Shown here: positions 32,189-43,008 of the stretch, piece by piece
Position numbering within the stretch: the stretch's first letter is position 1
Layout of the letters: every line of letters starts with the position of its first letter
DNA from: CAWAHD01 sp963781785
Lineage (GTDB): Bacteria > Planctomycetota > Planctomycetia > Isosphaerales > Isosphaeraceae
DNA: 64,000 bases
Assembly (NCBI GenBank): GCA_963781785.1
Contig: CAWAHD010000005.1
Span: 2,046,001 to 2,110,000, forward strand
Direction of reading: 5' to 3'
Notes under the pieces: model-generated
What the model was told of the DNA's origin: nothing
What the model saw: the letters and a program-made list of their open reading frames with translations, nothing else
The model's database searches: none
Program-made: the position numbers and the translations under genes

Positions 32189-33502
32189 TCAGTCGCCGCT
32201 GATCGCATCGTCAGACCCGGATCCGCTCCGGAAGTGGTCGATCAACACGGCGACGAGCATGTCGCTGATGACGTTGGTCATTGCCCGGCATCGCGACAGG
32301 ACCCAGTCGACCGAGAGCAGAAGGGGCAGAATCGTGAGCGGCAGTCCGGCCGTGGTGAGGACGAGCGCAAGCGAGATCAATCCCGCTTCGGGAATTCCCG
32401 CGATGCCCACGCCGGCCAGCACGCAGGTGGCCGCGATCATCAACTGCTGAAAAAACGACAGCTCGATCCCGAACACTTGGGCCACATAGAGCGCGGCCAT
32501 GGCCTCGTAAAGCAGGATGCCGTCGTTGTTGAGGTTGGTTCCGACGCAAGCCGACATCCGCGCGGCCTCGTCGGAAACACCCATGAGCCGCAAACTGCGC
32601 AGTGTCACTGGCAGCGTCGCCAGGCTGCTGCTGGCCCCGGCGGCGTAAACGACCGGTTCCCGAACCCCAGCCCAGAATCGCCTGAGCGGGATCCGGGCGA
32701 CCAAGACAACCCAAGCGTGGTAAACGAGCCCGACGTGGAGTGCCAACCCGAGAATGACGACGCCGAGATAAACGCCCAGCCCGCGCAGCTCGCCGATTCC
32801 GTGTGTCCCAACGGTCTGAGCCATCACGGCGAAAACCGCCAGCGGCAAGAGGGCGACGATCCAGCCCAGCAGGATTTCGACGGCGCAACCCGCCCGACAC
32901 GAGGTCTTCGATCGTGCGGTAGCCCACCTCGCCAGCCGCGATCTGTTCGTCCTTGAGTCGCCGGAGGGCCATCCCGCCCAGGACAGCCAGCACGACGATC
33001 GAGAAAATCGACGTGGTTCGAAACGGGTCGATGAGGTTTTTGGGTATGAGTGCGATCAGCTCATCGAGGATCTTGATGGGCCGTGCATTCTTGACGAGCT
33101 CGGACGAAGCATCATTCGCGAATGACAGGGGCACGAGTGTCCCCGGCTTGAGCACGTTCGAGATCAAAAGTCCGATGCTTATGGCCAGGGTCGCGTTGAT
33201 TGCCGAGATCGTGACCATGGCCAGGCCGCTCCGGGCCTTGACCTTGGTGCGCAGGAAGGCGTCGACGACCGCGAAAAAGACCAGCGGACCCGCCAGCGTC
33301 TTGATCGCGTTGATCATGAGCCGCCCCACTTCGCCGATCCCGCTCACGCGCGGGCCGATGAGGATCCCGGCAACGATCCCCAGCACCATGGCCACGAGAA
33401 TGCGACCGGTCGGCGATAATGGGATTCGCTGGCTGCGGTCCAGCCCGGTCTTGGGTTGTTCCGCCGCTTCGACCTTCTTTTCCGTTCCTGTCGAATCGGG
33501 AC

Positions 33503-33506
<4 letters not shown>
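32189..33506 (-). CDS. Dicarboxylate/amino acid:cation symporter (DAACS family; one frameshift)
   Basis: Sodium- or proton-coupled glutamate/C4-dicarboxylate carrier of the GltP/DctA/Glt-Ph family. Several membrane helices are evident (ILVAMVLGIVAGILIGP; LAGPLVFFAVVDAFL). Family motifs present are the serine-rich loop GASSSLATLPVTLRS in hairpin 1 and the substrate/cation region MTNVISDMLVAVLIDH in TM8. The frame breaks near 32880, between LVSGG and AVEILLGWIVALLPL. Rejoined length is about 439 residues, normal for the family. ATG at 33506 overlaps the stop of the upstream Uma2 gene (ATGA), so the two are co-translated. Confidence 0.87.
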
Positions 33507-34522
<1,016 letters not shown>

Positions 34523-34759
34523 GAGCGCACCCTTTCCTCGGCGTTTGCCCGGTGTGAGGGTCTATGCTTCAACCGGATTGTATCAACACGCCGATCGAGA
34601 CGCGATCACGACTTGCCAAATGTACTACCAGGGAGTAGACAAGAACGAGAAATCCAACCTGACGATGACGGATCGCAACGGCATCGCGTCGGTCATCACG
34701 GAGATTGAACACGAGCTTGCGCAAGATCGTTGAGCAAGAATTGGACGGGAGATGCTGCG

Positions 34760-35137
34760 ATGAAGAAACGCACGCCTACCTTTTCGGCTGCCGGCGCCGA
34801 GATCATCGGCGCACTGACCGAGTTCCGCGATGCCCTGAGAGCAAAGGTTCCGCTTGATCAGAAGTTTACGGTCCGGACGGTCGAGCTTGACCTTCGTCCC
34901 CACGCGTATGGCGCCGAAGATGTGAAGAGAACGCGACGTATCCTCAACGTCAGCCAGGCGCTTTTCGCGAGGTTTCTCGGCGTCGATGTGAAGACCGTTC
35001 GATCTTGGGAACAAGGTCTCAAACAACCGTCCCCAATCGCTTGTCGCTTCATGGACGAAATTGCCTCCACGCCCGCGCACTGGCATGAGCGTCTTCGCCA
35101 GATGATCACGAGGAAGGCCCATCCGGTCGAACGTTGA
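34760..35137 (+). CDS. Helix-turn-helix (XRE/HigA-like) antitoxin or regulator
   Basis: 125 residues. The C-terminal half holds a clear XRE-type HTH: TRRILNVSQALFARFLGVD (helices 1-2) and VKTVRSWEQGLKQPSPIACR (recognition helix and turn). The N-terminal arm is the type seen in antitoxins of HigBA/MqsA-like systems. ATG at 34760 has GGGAG upstream. The stretch before it (34545-34759) shows no complete toxin gene, only a 62-codon frame with an acidic helical end. It may be a solitary regulator or the remnant of a toxin-antitoxin pair. Confidence 0.7.
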   Translation: MKKRTPTFSAAGAEIIGALTEFRDALRAKVPLDQKFTVRTVELDLRPHAYGAEDVKRTRRILNVSQALFARFLGVDVKTVRSWEQGLKQPSPIACRFMDEIASTPAHWHERLRQMITRKAHPVER

Positions 35138-35326
35138 GAACACGACCTCGACCAGAGTGCTTGCGTCGGGCGAATCGCATCCCCCGCCAAGTGGAAGAGG
35201 GACACGAGTCGCGGGCGTGCTCGAAGGCATGATGATGGTGGCCGTTACCGCCGAAGTACTGCTTCTTTTCTAGAAGCTTTTCGGTCGCAAGACCCCCAAG
35301 TCCTCGTAGCGGCCCGCACCCGCGCA

Positions 35327-37633
35327 TCACAAATCTGCACTCGACTTCCCGATCAGGAGAACCCGCTCGGTTTCTTCGCGCAGGTGCCTTCGCACCGCGG
35401 CGGGCTCTCGATCTCCTTCGACGGACGGCTCGTGCTCCATGCGGCTCACCGCCTGATCGTACCAGTGCCAGGCTTGCACGCTGTCGCCGCGAACCCGATG
35501 GATGGCGGCCAGCAAGAACCGGTCGGCAATGGTCGATTCGCCGTTCAATTCGACGGATTTCCGCACGGCCCTGAGCGCCGTGTCCAGGTCGCCCTGGCGG
35601 TAGCATGCCACTCCCAGGACGCGCCATGAGTCAGCCCGCGCCGGGTCCCAGTCGACGGACTGGCGTGCCAGTTTCACTGCCAAAGACACGTCAAATGGGC
35701 GCTTAGCGGGCGGCAGGACGTCCGCCAGGATCAGATCGTCGAAGGCCCCCAGTAATGCCATACGATAACAGGGCTTGCCGGCCTCAGGGTTGCCGATCAG
35801 AGATAGGGCGATCTCGGACGCGCGGCGCAGCGATGACTCGGCCTCCGTCGCGTCTTCGGGCTTCCTCAACATCGAAGAATACTCCGTGAGCGTCGCGATC
35901 AATCCGCTGCGGAGCCAGATGAAACTCGGGTGCTGCGCGGCCTGTTCCTCGTAGTCGCGAATCGCCAGCCGATAGTCGTCCCCCCCTCGAGTCTTTCCGA
36001 GGAGCAGCCGCACGTGGCCGGACTGCCGGCGTGCCTTGGCAATGGCCTCGTTCATCAAATCAACGTTGGAGAACAATCCCGGTATCCGATCGGAGAAAGT
36101 GACCATGATCGGTAGGATCTGCTTCGCCTTGTCGTCCAGCGCAGAGCCCGGCTCGACCGATTCGTTCTCGGAAAGCGCTCGCGTGATCTGATCGAAAGCA
36201 CCGAGGGCATACTCGATTGTCAAGCGATGACCGACCAGAGCCCGCTGCGATGCCTCGAGCGCGAGATCGGCCCGGCGTTTCGCTTGCCAGAGCAAGATCG
36301 TGCTCGCCGCGAGCGTCACGACGACCGTGGCCAGGGCGGTGACAACCACCGCGCGGTGTCGGCGCGCCCATTTGACGATGCGGTGAACCAGGCTCGGTCG
36401 TTGCGCCTGCACCGGCTTGTCGTCAAGGAAACGCTCCAGGTCCAGAGCAAGCTCGCGCGCCGAGGCGTACCGGGCTGAGGGCTCCTTCTCCATCGCCTTG
36501 AGAACGATTGTCTCCAGGTCACCCGGAATCGCCGGGTTCAACCGCCGCGGCCGCGGTGGCTCGTCGTGCAAAACTTGTCGCAGAAGCTGCTGTCGATCAC
36601 CCCCGCTGAACGCAGGCTGCAAGGTCAAGAGCTCGTACAAGGTCACACCCAGGCCGTACACGTCTCCGCGCACGTCAGGCCCGCGCCGTTCCCCGCGGAT
36701 TTGCTCGGGACTCATGTACCGCAACGTGCCCACCACTTCGCCAGTCGGGGTCAGGTCGCTGTCTCGCTCGGGCAGACGGGCCAGTCCAAAATCCGTCACC
36801 CACAGATGGTTCCTGGCGTCGAGCATGAGATTCGACGGCTTGATGTCCCGATGGATCACACCGAGCTCGTGAGCATGTTCGAGTGCCAGGGCGGCCTGAG
36901 CGCCCAACCGCGCGGCGGCCTGCCAGTACTGCCGGGTGCCGGGATGGGAGTCGGAAAGTCCGGGCAAAGCCCCTTGCCTCTTCTCCGCTGCCGGCCCCCG
37001 AGTTCGCTCCAGCGGAAGCGTCGCTGCAGACCCGTGTGGCGGCGGTGAGGCCCGCAGCTCTCGGATGACTTCTGTGAGAGATCGCCCATCGACAAACTGC
37101 ATGGCGTAGTAATGGATCCCCCGATCCGTTCCAACGCCAAAGACGGGAACGATGTGTTCGTGGTGCAGCAGGGCAGCCGCCTGCGCCTCGAGCTGGAACC
37201 GCTGACGCTGGCGCGGATCGAGCGACGCTGCCCAGGGAAGTACCTTGAGCGCAACCCGGCGGCCTAAAGGAAGTTGCTCGGCCTCGTACACAACCCCCAT
37301 CCCGCCGCGGCCAATCTCTCGGATCACCCGAAACTCGCCCAGCGTGAGCGGTTGAAACGGATCCACGGCCGGCCCCCCAGCCCGCCCAGGCGCCGCGAAA
37401 TCTTCGACCGCCCCTTCGATCATCTCGAAACCGTCGAGGCATTCGGCCAGCCAATTCGCGATCGGATGATGACGCGCCAGGAATTCGTCCCGGTCCGGTC
37501 GCGCGCCGAACCGCGTCAGTTGACCGTATTCCTCGAGCGCCGCCGCGACTTGCTCGTCCTCCCGACGACTCTTCGCCAAATCCGATTTGAACGACCGCGT
37601 GCTCTCGCCAAGCTCGATGTGCTGAGAAATCAT
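35327..37633 (-). CDS. Membrane Ser/Thr protein kinase with C-terminal TPR-like region
   Basis: 768 residues. The kinase domain (about 95-400) has the Gly loop IGRGGMGVVYEAEQ, VALKVLPW (VAIK Lys), the catalytic loop VIHRDIKPSNLML, DFGLARL, and GTLRYMSPEQIRGERRG. An insertion sits between the hinge and helix E. One membrane helix (VVTALATVVVTLAASTILLW) separates it from a helical C-terminus with TPR-like units (YRLAIRDYEEQAAQHPSF; ADSWRVLGVACYRQGDLDTA), presumably exported. This is the standard planctomycete Hanks-type kinase architecture. ATG at 37633. Uninterrupted. Targets are unknown. Confidence 0.88.
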   Translation of the reverse strand: MISQHIELGESTRSFKSDLAKSRREDEQVAAALEEYGQLTRFGARPDRDEFLARHHPIANWLAECLDGFEMIEGAVEDFAAPGRAGGPAVDPFQPLTLGEFRVIREIGRGGMGVVYEAEQLPLGRRVALKVLPWAASLDPRQRQRFQLEAQAAALLHHEHIVPVFGVGTDRGIHYYAMQFVDGRSLTEVIRELRASPPPHGSAATLPLERTRGPAAEKRQGALPGLSDSHPGTRQYWQAAARLGAQAALALEHAHELGVIHRDIKPSNLMLDARNHLWVTDFGLARLPERDSDLTPTGEVVGTLRYMSPEQIRGERRGPDVRGDVYGLGVTLYELLTLQPAFSGGDRQQLLRQVLHDEPPRPRRLNPAIPGDLETIVLKAMEKEPSARYASARELALDLERFLDDKPVQAQRPSLVHRIVKWARRHRAVVVTALATVVVTLAASTILLWQAKRRADLALEASQRALVGHRLTIEYALGAFDQITRALSENESVEPGSALDDKAKQILPIMVTFSDRIPGLFSNVDLMNEAIAKARRQSGHVRLLLGKTRGGDDYRLAIRDYEEQAAQHPSFIWLRSGLIATLTEYSSMLRKPEDATEAESSLRRASEIALSLIGNPEAGKPCYRMALLGAFDDLILADVLPPAKRPFDVSLAVKLARQSVDWDPARADSWRVLGVACYRQGDLDTALRAVRKSVELNGESTIADRFLLAAIHRVRGDSVQAWHWYDQAVSRMEHEPSVEGDREPAAVRRHLREETERVLLIGKSSADL

Positions 37634-37798
37634 GATCCCCCCGATTTCTGGTGCAGGTCACCCGTCCGTTTGGGCTGCATTTCTTATTGGTCACGGAATC
37701 CTCCCCGATCGCGCCGCACCGTCCCCGAGATTCACGCCAACCGAATCGGGCTTGTTGATCGAGACCCGCCGGTCCACAATCGGCGTCCCGGACTTCTG

Positions 37799-37856
37799 TA
37801 GATCAGGCTTTCCAGCCTGACATCCTGGAGAGTCAGGCTGGAAAGCCTGACCTACG
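37799..37856. repeat. REP-like double-hairpin palindromic repeat
   Basis: Two inverted copies of TCAGGCTTTCCAGCCTGA (37803-37820) and TCAGGCTGGAAAGCCTGA (37833-37850). The copies are exact reverse complements, and each can also fold on itself through TCAGGCT/AGCCTGA. It is a REP/BIME-like intergenic element between divergent genes. Confidence 0.75.
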
Positions 37857-37911
37857 CCAGACGGCCCGGTCTGCCGTGAAGGCGTGGTTTGGTTCCGACG
37901 AGGAAACGACG

Positions 37912-39623
37912 ATGACCAAACTCGGCGACGGCGCGCGGCTGGCCATGATGGCCGCGGCAATCCTGGCCTTGCTCTCAGGAACGCTGCGTGGCAACCCGCC
38001 CGACGATCCTCCCACGCTGACGGTCCGGCTGGTGCGCCCCGAGCAGCAGGCGGCGGAAATCCTGAGAATGTTCGAAGGTGCACGTGCGCCGCACCCCGCC
38101 GCGGCGCTCGCGGCCTGGAAGCGAGCCACCCCCGACTTGGCAATCCTCGGTAAGCCGCTCGAGGCCTTGATCGCGGCTTTCAATCCGGAAATGGTCCCGG
38201 AGTGGCGCGTGCTCGATCAAGCCGAGCTGCGGATTGATCTGAATGCGGCCGACGGCCGCACGCGATGGCATGCTCTGATGCCCCGCGACGATGGCAGCGT
38301 TGCGGCCGTCGTCACGGCGTTGAGGCTGACTGACGGCGCAGACGAGGCCCCCCTGGATAGAGACGCCCGAAAAATCGCCGTCGAACGCCTCGGGCCGCCC
38401 GGTGCGGTCCTCGCAATTCGGGCCGGCGACACGCTGATTCTCGCCAGCTCCCGGGCCGAGATCACGCGTGCCTGCCGCACCGTCTTATCCAGCACGCAGA
38501 ATTCATCACGTCGCACCGCCCCCCAAAAGCCCGGCGATCCGCGGGCAACCCCGCGCGACCCTTCCCAAGATCCCGGCCTTCACTTCGAGCTCGATCCGGC
38601 CCGGCTTGCCGCGGCCGGGAAGGGCCGCTTGGTGGTGCGCCGCACCGGCGAGCTACTCCGCGGGCTCGCGTGCCGCCATCTGGCCGGCCACATGGCCCTC
38701 GAAGGAGACTGCCTGGGGCTCTCGATCACGACTTCCCTCGACCCCGGAAAGCTGCAGCGATCGACCGCGGAAAAGCCGGCCGCGGTTGACCCCGCGTGGC
38801 TCAAGTGGATCCCATCCGCAGGCGTGATGGCGGTCATGTCGATCGCTCTCGAGCCAGGCGCTGCGTTCTGGGACTGGGCCTTCGCGCTGGCCGATCGTGT
38901 CGACCGTGTCGACCCGGCCCATGCCGAACTGGCCCCCCTGCGCACCGCGCCAATCTTCTGGCCGCCGCCGCTTCCATCCGCCCCGAAGCCGATCTCTGGC
39001 CTCACCTCAAGGGCGTCACAGCCTGCCTGATCACCGATCGGAAGCACCCGGGCATGCCGGTCGGTGCCCTCCTCGTCCTGCACGTCGATACCGAAGCGGC
39101 CGCAAATCGGCTCGCCAGCGACGTTTTGCCGCGCCTCGCAGCGCGATTCATCGGCAAGACCCCGCTCCAAGTACCAGCCCCGGCTCCGCCGAACAGCCAG
39201 GTCGCCGTCAAACCCGGCGAGTTCGTCCGCCTGGGATCCGTGAACGCCCGCATCGTGTCCGCCCTGCATCAGGGACGGGATGTGCTGGTGGCCTGGGGAG
39301 ACGACACGCCGGCGGCGGTACAAGCCGCCGCGGCCGACCCGCGATGTTCGGCCGCGACGCTATGCACCGGGTGGGAACGCGAGGCAAAAGGCGCTCCCCA
39401 GCGCTCGGGTGCGTTCTGGCCCGCTCGCTCTTGGGCACCCCCGGCCGCGGGCGGTCCGACGCCCGCCTGGGAAGTTCTCGCCGGTGACCCACCGGTCCTA
39501 TGGTGGGGCTGGAACGACCGCGATCACGACCGGGCTACCGACTCCATCCGCTGGCCCGGGCTCAAGAACCGCTCTCACCGGTTCCTCGAAAAGATAACGT
39601 TCGAAGACAACGATGAAGGATAA
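37912..39623 (+). CDS. Exported protein of unknown function (one frameshift)
   Basis: About 571 residues when rejoined. MTKLGDGARLAMMAAAILAL with LLSG is a signal peptide. The body has a conserved-looking beginning (RRTGELLRGLACRHLAGHM) and C-terminus (VLWWGWNDRDHDRATDSI), no known catalytic motif and no transmembrane helix. It resembles other planctomycete secreted proteins that carry a long body of mixed alpha/beta. The frame breaks near 38948, where one added base joins RTA to NLLAAAASIRPEADLW. ATG at 37912 has GAGGAAA upstream. Function unknown. Confidence 0.65.
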
Positions 39624-39631
39624 AGGGCCGA

Positions 39632-39775
39632 TCAAGCTGCCGAAATGGCAGGAAGGGCGGCGGCAAAGAACACGATCGGCAGGAACCGGCGGCGCAGGTC
39701 GCGGATCCACTTCGTCACAAGTTGCATCAACGATGCGACTTGTGACCGCACTTCGAGAAGGCACGTGCATTGCAT
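39632..39775 (-). CDS. Possible 47-residue small membrane protein
   Basis: An open frame of 48 codons antisense to the groES leader. It starts ATG at 39775 with GGAG ten bases upstream. The sequence has a basic segment (TKWIRDLRRRF) followed by a hydrophobic stretch (LPIVFFAAALPAIS), as in small membrane-inserted peptides. It overlaps the large inverted repeat. No family was recognised, and it may be a chance frame. Confidence 0.25.
   Translation of the reverse strand: MQCTCLLEVRSQVASLMQLVTKWIRDLRRRFLPIVFFAAALPAISAA
39714..39746. promoter_or_regulatory. 15-bp inverted repeat upstream of groES
   Basis: GTCACAAGTTGCATC-aac-GATGCGACTTGTGAC: 15-base arms with one T/C difference and a three-base loop. 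It ends 160 bases before groES. It is not the CIRCE element of HrcA (TTAGCACTC-N9-GAGTGCTAA), and no T tract follows, so it is not a standard terminator. It could bind a regulator of groESL or form an mRNA hairpin. Confidence 0.6.
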
Positions 39776-39906
39776 AGGGACAGGCTCCAGTGGTCGCGTT
39801 CCGCGAGAGCGCGACGGCCGCGGCAGGCGTCGGCGATCGGCCTGGCTTGCTCGTGGCGCAACGGGTTCTTGGGGTCGAGCCAGACGAAACGAAGGAGACG
39901 GGGGCG

Positions 39907-40197
39907 ATGCAACTCAAGCCGCTGGGAGATCGGGTGGTCGTGGAGCGGGAAGAGGCCAAGGAGACCACGGCAGGTGGGATCGTGCTGCCGGACACAGCAA
40001 AAGACAAGCCCCAGAAGGGCAAGGTGCTGGCCGTGGGAGACGGCCGGGTCACAAAGGACGGCAAACGCCGCGAGCTGCAAATCAAGGTGGGCGAGCACGT
40101 GCTGTTTACCTCGTACGCCGGCGAGGAATTCAAGATCGATGGCGACAAGAAAGTTCTCCTGATGCGTGAAGAAGACATCCTGGCCGTGATCGGCTGA
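39907..40197 (+). CDS. groES: Co-chaperonin GroES
   Basis: 96 residues. MQLKPLGDRVVVEREEAKET with the mobile loop EETTAGGIVLPDTAKDKPQKG-type segment and VLFTSYAGEEFK are typical of the 10 kDa heptameric lid that caps GroEL. ATG at 39907 has AAGGAGA upstream. groEL follows 125 bases later on the same strand, a wider gap than usual, so the two should be one operon. No CIRCE operator is visible. Confidence 0.96.
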   Translation: MQLKPLGDRVVVEREEAKETTAGGIVLPDTAKDKPQKGKVLAVGDGRVTKDGKRRELQIKVGEHVLFTSYAGEEFKIDGDKKVLLMREEDILAVIG

Positions 40198-40227
40198 GCC
40201 TGTCTCTCTCTTCCGCGGGATCTCGGA

Positions 40228-40257
40228 CCGGATCGGATCGGTCCGGATCGGATCGAA
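40228..40257 (+). repeat. Tandem 15-bp repeat in the groES-groEL gap
   Basis: CCGGATCGGATCGGT followed directly by CCGGATCGGATCGAA. It lies in the untranslated spacer between groES and groEL. Confidence 0.6.
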
Positions 40258-40322
40258 ATCAATTACCAAGAAACAAGATTCGGGTTGGAATTCCATTTCC
40301 TTAGATTGGGAGTGAATCACGA

Positions 40323-41950
40323 ATGGCAGCCAAGATGATCGCGTTCGACCAGGACGCCCGTCAGGCGATGCAGCGCGGGATTGCCAAGCTGGCCCGCGCG
40401 GTCAAGGTGACCTTGGGCCCGCGCGGCCGCAACGTCATCATTCAGAAGTCTTTCGGCTCACCGACGGTCACCAAGGACGGCGTCACGGTCGCCAAGGAGA
40501 TCGAGCTCGAAGACAAGTACGAGGACATGGGCGCCAAGATGGTCAAGGAAGTCGCCAGCAAGACGTCTGACGTTGCCGGCGACGGCACGACCACGGCTAC
40601 CGTCATGGCCGAAGCCATCTACAACGAGGGACTCAAGGCCGTCGTCGCGGGCGTCAACCCGATGCTCATGAAGCGCGGCATGGACAAGGCCGTGGCCGAC
40701 ATCGTCGAGCAGCTTCAGAAGATGAGCACCAAGGTCACGACCAAGACCGAGACCGAGCAGGTCGCAACCGTCGCCTCGAACTTCGATTCCGAGATCGGCA
40801 AGATGATCGCCGAGGCCACCGAAAAGGTTGGCAAGGACGGAGTCATCACGGTCGAGGAAGGCAAGACCTTGAAGACCGAGGTCGAGTGGGTCGAGGGAAT
40901 GCAGTTCGACCGTGGCTACCTGAGCCCCTACTTCGTCACCAACCCGGCGACGATGGAGGCGGTCCTCGAAGACTGCTACATCCTGATCCACGAAAAGAAA
41001 ATCTCGGTCGTCAAGGACCTGGTGCCGGTCCTGGAGCGGGTGGCCCAGACCGGGCGGCCGCTCTTGATCATCGCCGAAGAGGTCGAGGGCGAGGCCCTGG
41101 CGACTCTGGTGATCAACAAGCTCCGCGGCACCTTCCGGTGCGCCGCGGTCAAGGCACCGGGCTACGGAGACCGGCGCAAGGCCATGCTCGAAGACATCGC
41201 CGTGTTGTCTGGCGGTAAGCCGATCTTCGAGGCACTGGGGATCGAGCTGGAAAACGTCGGCCTTGGCGACCTGGGCCGGGCCAAGAAGGTCGTGATCGAC
41301 AAGGACAACACGACCATCATCGAGGGATCCGGCGGCCACGACGCCATCAAGGGCCGCATCGAGGCGATCCGCCGCGAGATCGCCGACACCAAGAGCGACT
41401 ACGACCGCGAGAAGCTCGAGGAACGGCTCGCCAAGCTCGCCGGCGGCGTTGCCAAGATCAACGTCGGAGCCGCCACCGAGAGTGAGATGAAGGAAAAGAA
41501 AGCCCGGGTCGAAGACGCGCTGCATGCCACCCGTGCTGCCCTCGAGGAGGGAATCCTCCCCGGCGGCGGTGTCGCTTTGCTCCGCGCGTCTGCGCGGTCA
41601 AGGGCAAGGGTTTGACTCACGATGAGGAAGTCGGCTTCAACATCATCGTCCGCGCGTGTGCGTCGCCGTTGTGTCAGATCGCCGAGAATGCCGGCCAAGA
41701 TGGCGGCGTCGTCGTCTCCAAGGTCCTTGAAGGCAAGGGCAACCTCGGCTACGACGCCCTCAAGGACGAATACACCGACCTCGTGAAAGCCGGCATCATC
41801 GACCCGACCAAGGTCACCCGCTACGCCCTTCAGAACGCCGCCAGCGTCAGCATCCTGCTGTTGACCTCCGACGCTCTGATCGCCGACATGCCCAAGGACG
41901 AAGAGAAGAAGGCCGCCGGCGGCCACGGCGGATATGACGACATGTATTGA
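40323..41950 (+). CDS. groEL: Chaperonin GroEL (one frameshift)
   Basis: ATP-dependent 60 kDa chaperonin. MAAKMIAFDQDARQAMQRGI is followed by LARAVKVTLGPRGRNVIIQ (ATP site), VASKTSDVAGDGTTTATVMA, SEIGKMIAEATEKVGKDGVI and VKAPGYGDRRKAMLEDIAVL. A one-base loss near 41595 divides it from KGKGLTHDEEVGFNIIVRAC and the end GGHGGYDDMY. The tail has only a short Gly/Met-poor version of the GGM repeat. The span encodes about 542 residues, the standard size. Start ATG at 40323. An intrinsic terminator lies 36 bases after the stop. It is one of only a few groESL-type genes in the window; planctomycetes often have several groEL copies. Confidence 0.95.
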
Positions 41951-41985
41951 TTGATCAACCGGTCAGCGGTCGAAATCGTCACCAG

Positions 41986-42019
41986 GGGCACGCGGGAAAC
42001 CCGCGTGCCCTTCTTTTTT
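41986..42019 (+). terminator. Intrinsic terminator after groEL
   Basis: GGGCACGCGGG-aaa-CCCGCGTGCCC is a perfect 11-bp stem with a three-base loop, followed by TTCTTTTTT. It closes the groES-groEL operon. Confidence 0.92.
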
Positions 42020-42047
42020 GGGGATTTCCGGCCCAGTACCACCACCC

Positions 42048-42094
42048 GTCCCTCGCCCCCCGGGGAGAGGGTGGCCGAAGGCCGGGTGAGGGGG
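42048..42094. repeat. REP-like GC-rich intergenic element
   Basis: Dyad-rich stretch with CCCTCGCCCC and GGGTGAGGGGG at the ends and GGTGGCCGAAGGCCGGGTG in the middle, including a short hairpin GGCCGAAGGCC. Similar 'CCCTCACCC...GGGTGAGGG' elements occur repeatedly between genes in many GC-rich bacteria. It lies between the groEL terminator and the convergent DUF502 gene. Confidence 0.45.
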
Positions 42095-42159
42095 CTCCGC
42101 GCAGTGGCCACACCCTGGCCCTGCTCACCACCTGCCCCCCTTCACCAGCCACCCGCCCC

Positions 42160-43008
42160 CTACCCTTGCCGGCTTGCATCGTCGCCATCTGCACGATCCA
42201 GCGCGTGGCCGTGCGAATCAACCAGCGGGCCGCCGGGCGCCAGAAGCGGCGCGGACAGTCCTTCGAAGAAATGGATTGTGGGCGGCGCTGTGATACCCCC
42301 CGAGACGATCGATTGCAGCGTCTCGTTGACGGTCCAGGCGATGTTGGTCACCGATTCCTCCGGCACGAACAGCGTGAAGCCGGCCGGCGGCATCACGCCG
42401 GTGATCACGCAGACCGTCAGGATCGTCCGCCCCGTCGTGACGTCGCGTAACGAGTTGGTCACCAGTCCCAGGCACCGCGAGCCCGGATGCGGAAAGGCGA
42501 CCAGCACCACCCGCTTGAACTCTCCGCCCCCCCGCAACTGGCTCCCCAGCGACTCGACCACGTTCCGCGCGGCCCGGTAAATCGTGGCGACGATCGGAAC
42601 GTGCAAGAGAAACCATTCGAGCGTCCGATACACCCACGACCGGAAGATCAACCCGAGCACATACAGCACCAAGAGCGCCAGCACAATCGCCAGCACGGGC
42701 GAGCCGATGTTGTACCACCATTCGGGCAGATCAAGCTCCTGAAGCGCGGGATAGTCCCGCATCCAGCCATGAATCCGATTGATCACGCCGGCCAGGGGAT
42801 TGAGCAAGAAGCGCTCCAGCGTCATGAAGATCCAGTAAACGATCCAGAAGGTGATCACGATCGGCAGGCTGAAGATGACACCGCTGATCAGGTGCGCGCG
42901 AATGGAAGGGAGAATCGATCCCAGGCTAAACCCGCGGGGATCGGCTGCCGCAGGGCGGGCCTTGGAGGCCAATTCGTCCGCGGCAGAGGTCGAGGAGAAA
43001 CGATCCAT
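42160..43008 (-). CDS. DUF502 family membrane protein
   Basis: 282 residues. Two N-terminal hydrophobic helices (LISGVIFSLPIVITFWIVYW; VLAIVLALLVLYVLGLIFRS) are followed by VPIVATIYRAARNVVESLG, FKRVVLVAFPHPGSRCLGLV, and the Pro-rich GVMPPAGFTLFVPEESV, all typical of DUF502. The family is a membrane-anchored protein of unknown function found widely in bacteria and in plants (LIKE COV). ATG at 43008 has GGAG upstream. Uninterrupted. Confidence 0.88.
   Translation of the reverse strand: MDRFSSTSAADELASKARPAAADPRGFSLGSILPSIRAHLISGVIFSLPIVITFWIVYWIFMTLERFLLNPLAGVINRIHGWMRDYPALQELDLPEWWYNIGSPVLAIVLALLVLYVLGLIFRSWVYRTLEWFLLHVPIVATIYRAARNVVESLGSQLRGGGEFKRVVLVAFPHPGSRCLGLVTNSLRDVTTGRTILTVCVITGVMPPAGFTLFVPEESVTNIAWTVNETLQSIVSGGITAPPTIHFFEGLSAPLLAPGGPLVDSHGHALDRADGDDASRQG

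Noticed and set aside
35261..35281. GCTTCT/AGAAGC hairpin followed by TTTT after the HTH gene
   Set aside because: Only six base pairs and AT-weak; too short to call a terminator.
39624..39906. CIRCE element upstream of groES
   Set aside because: No TTAGCACTC/GAGTGCTAA pair is present; the palindrome found there has a different sequence.
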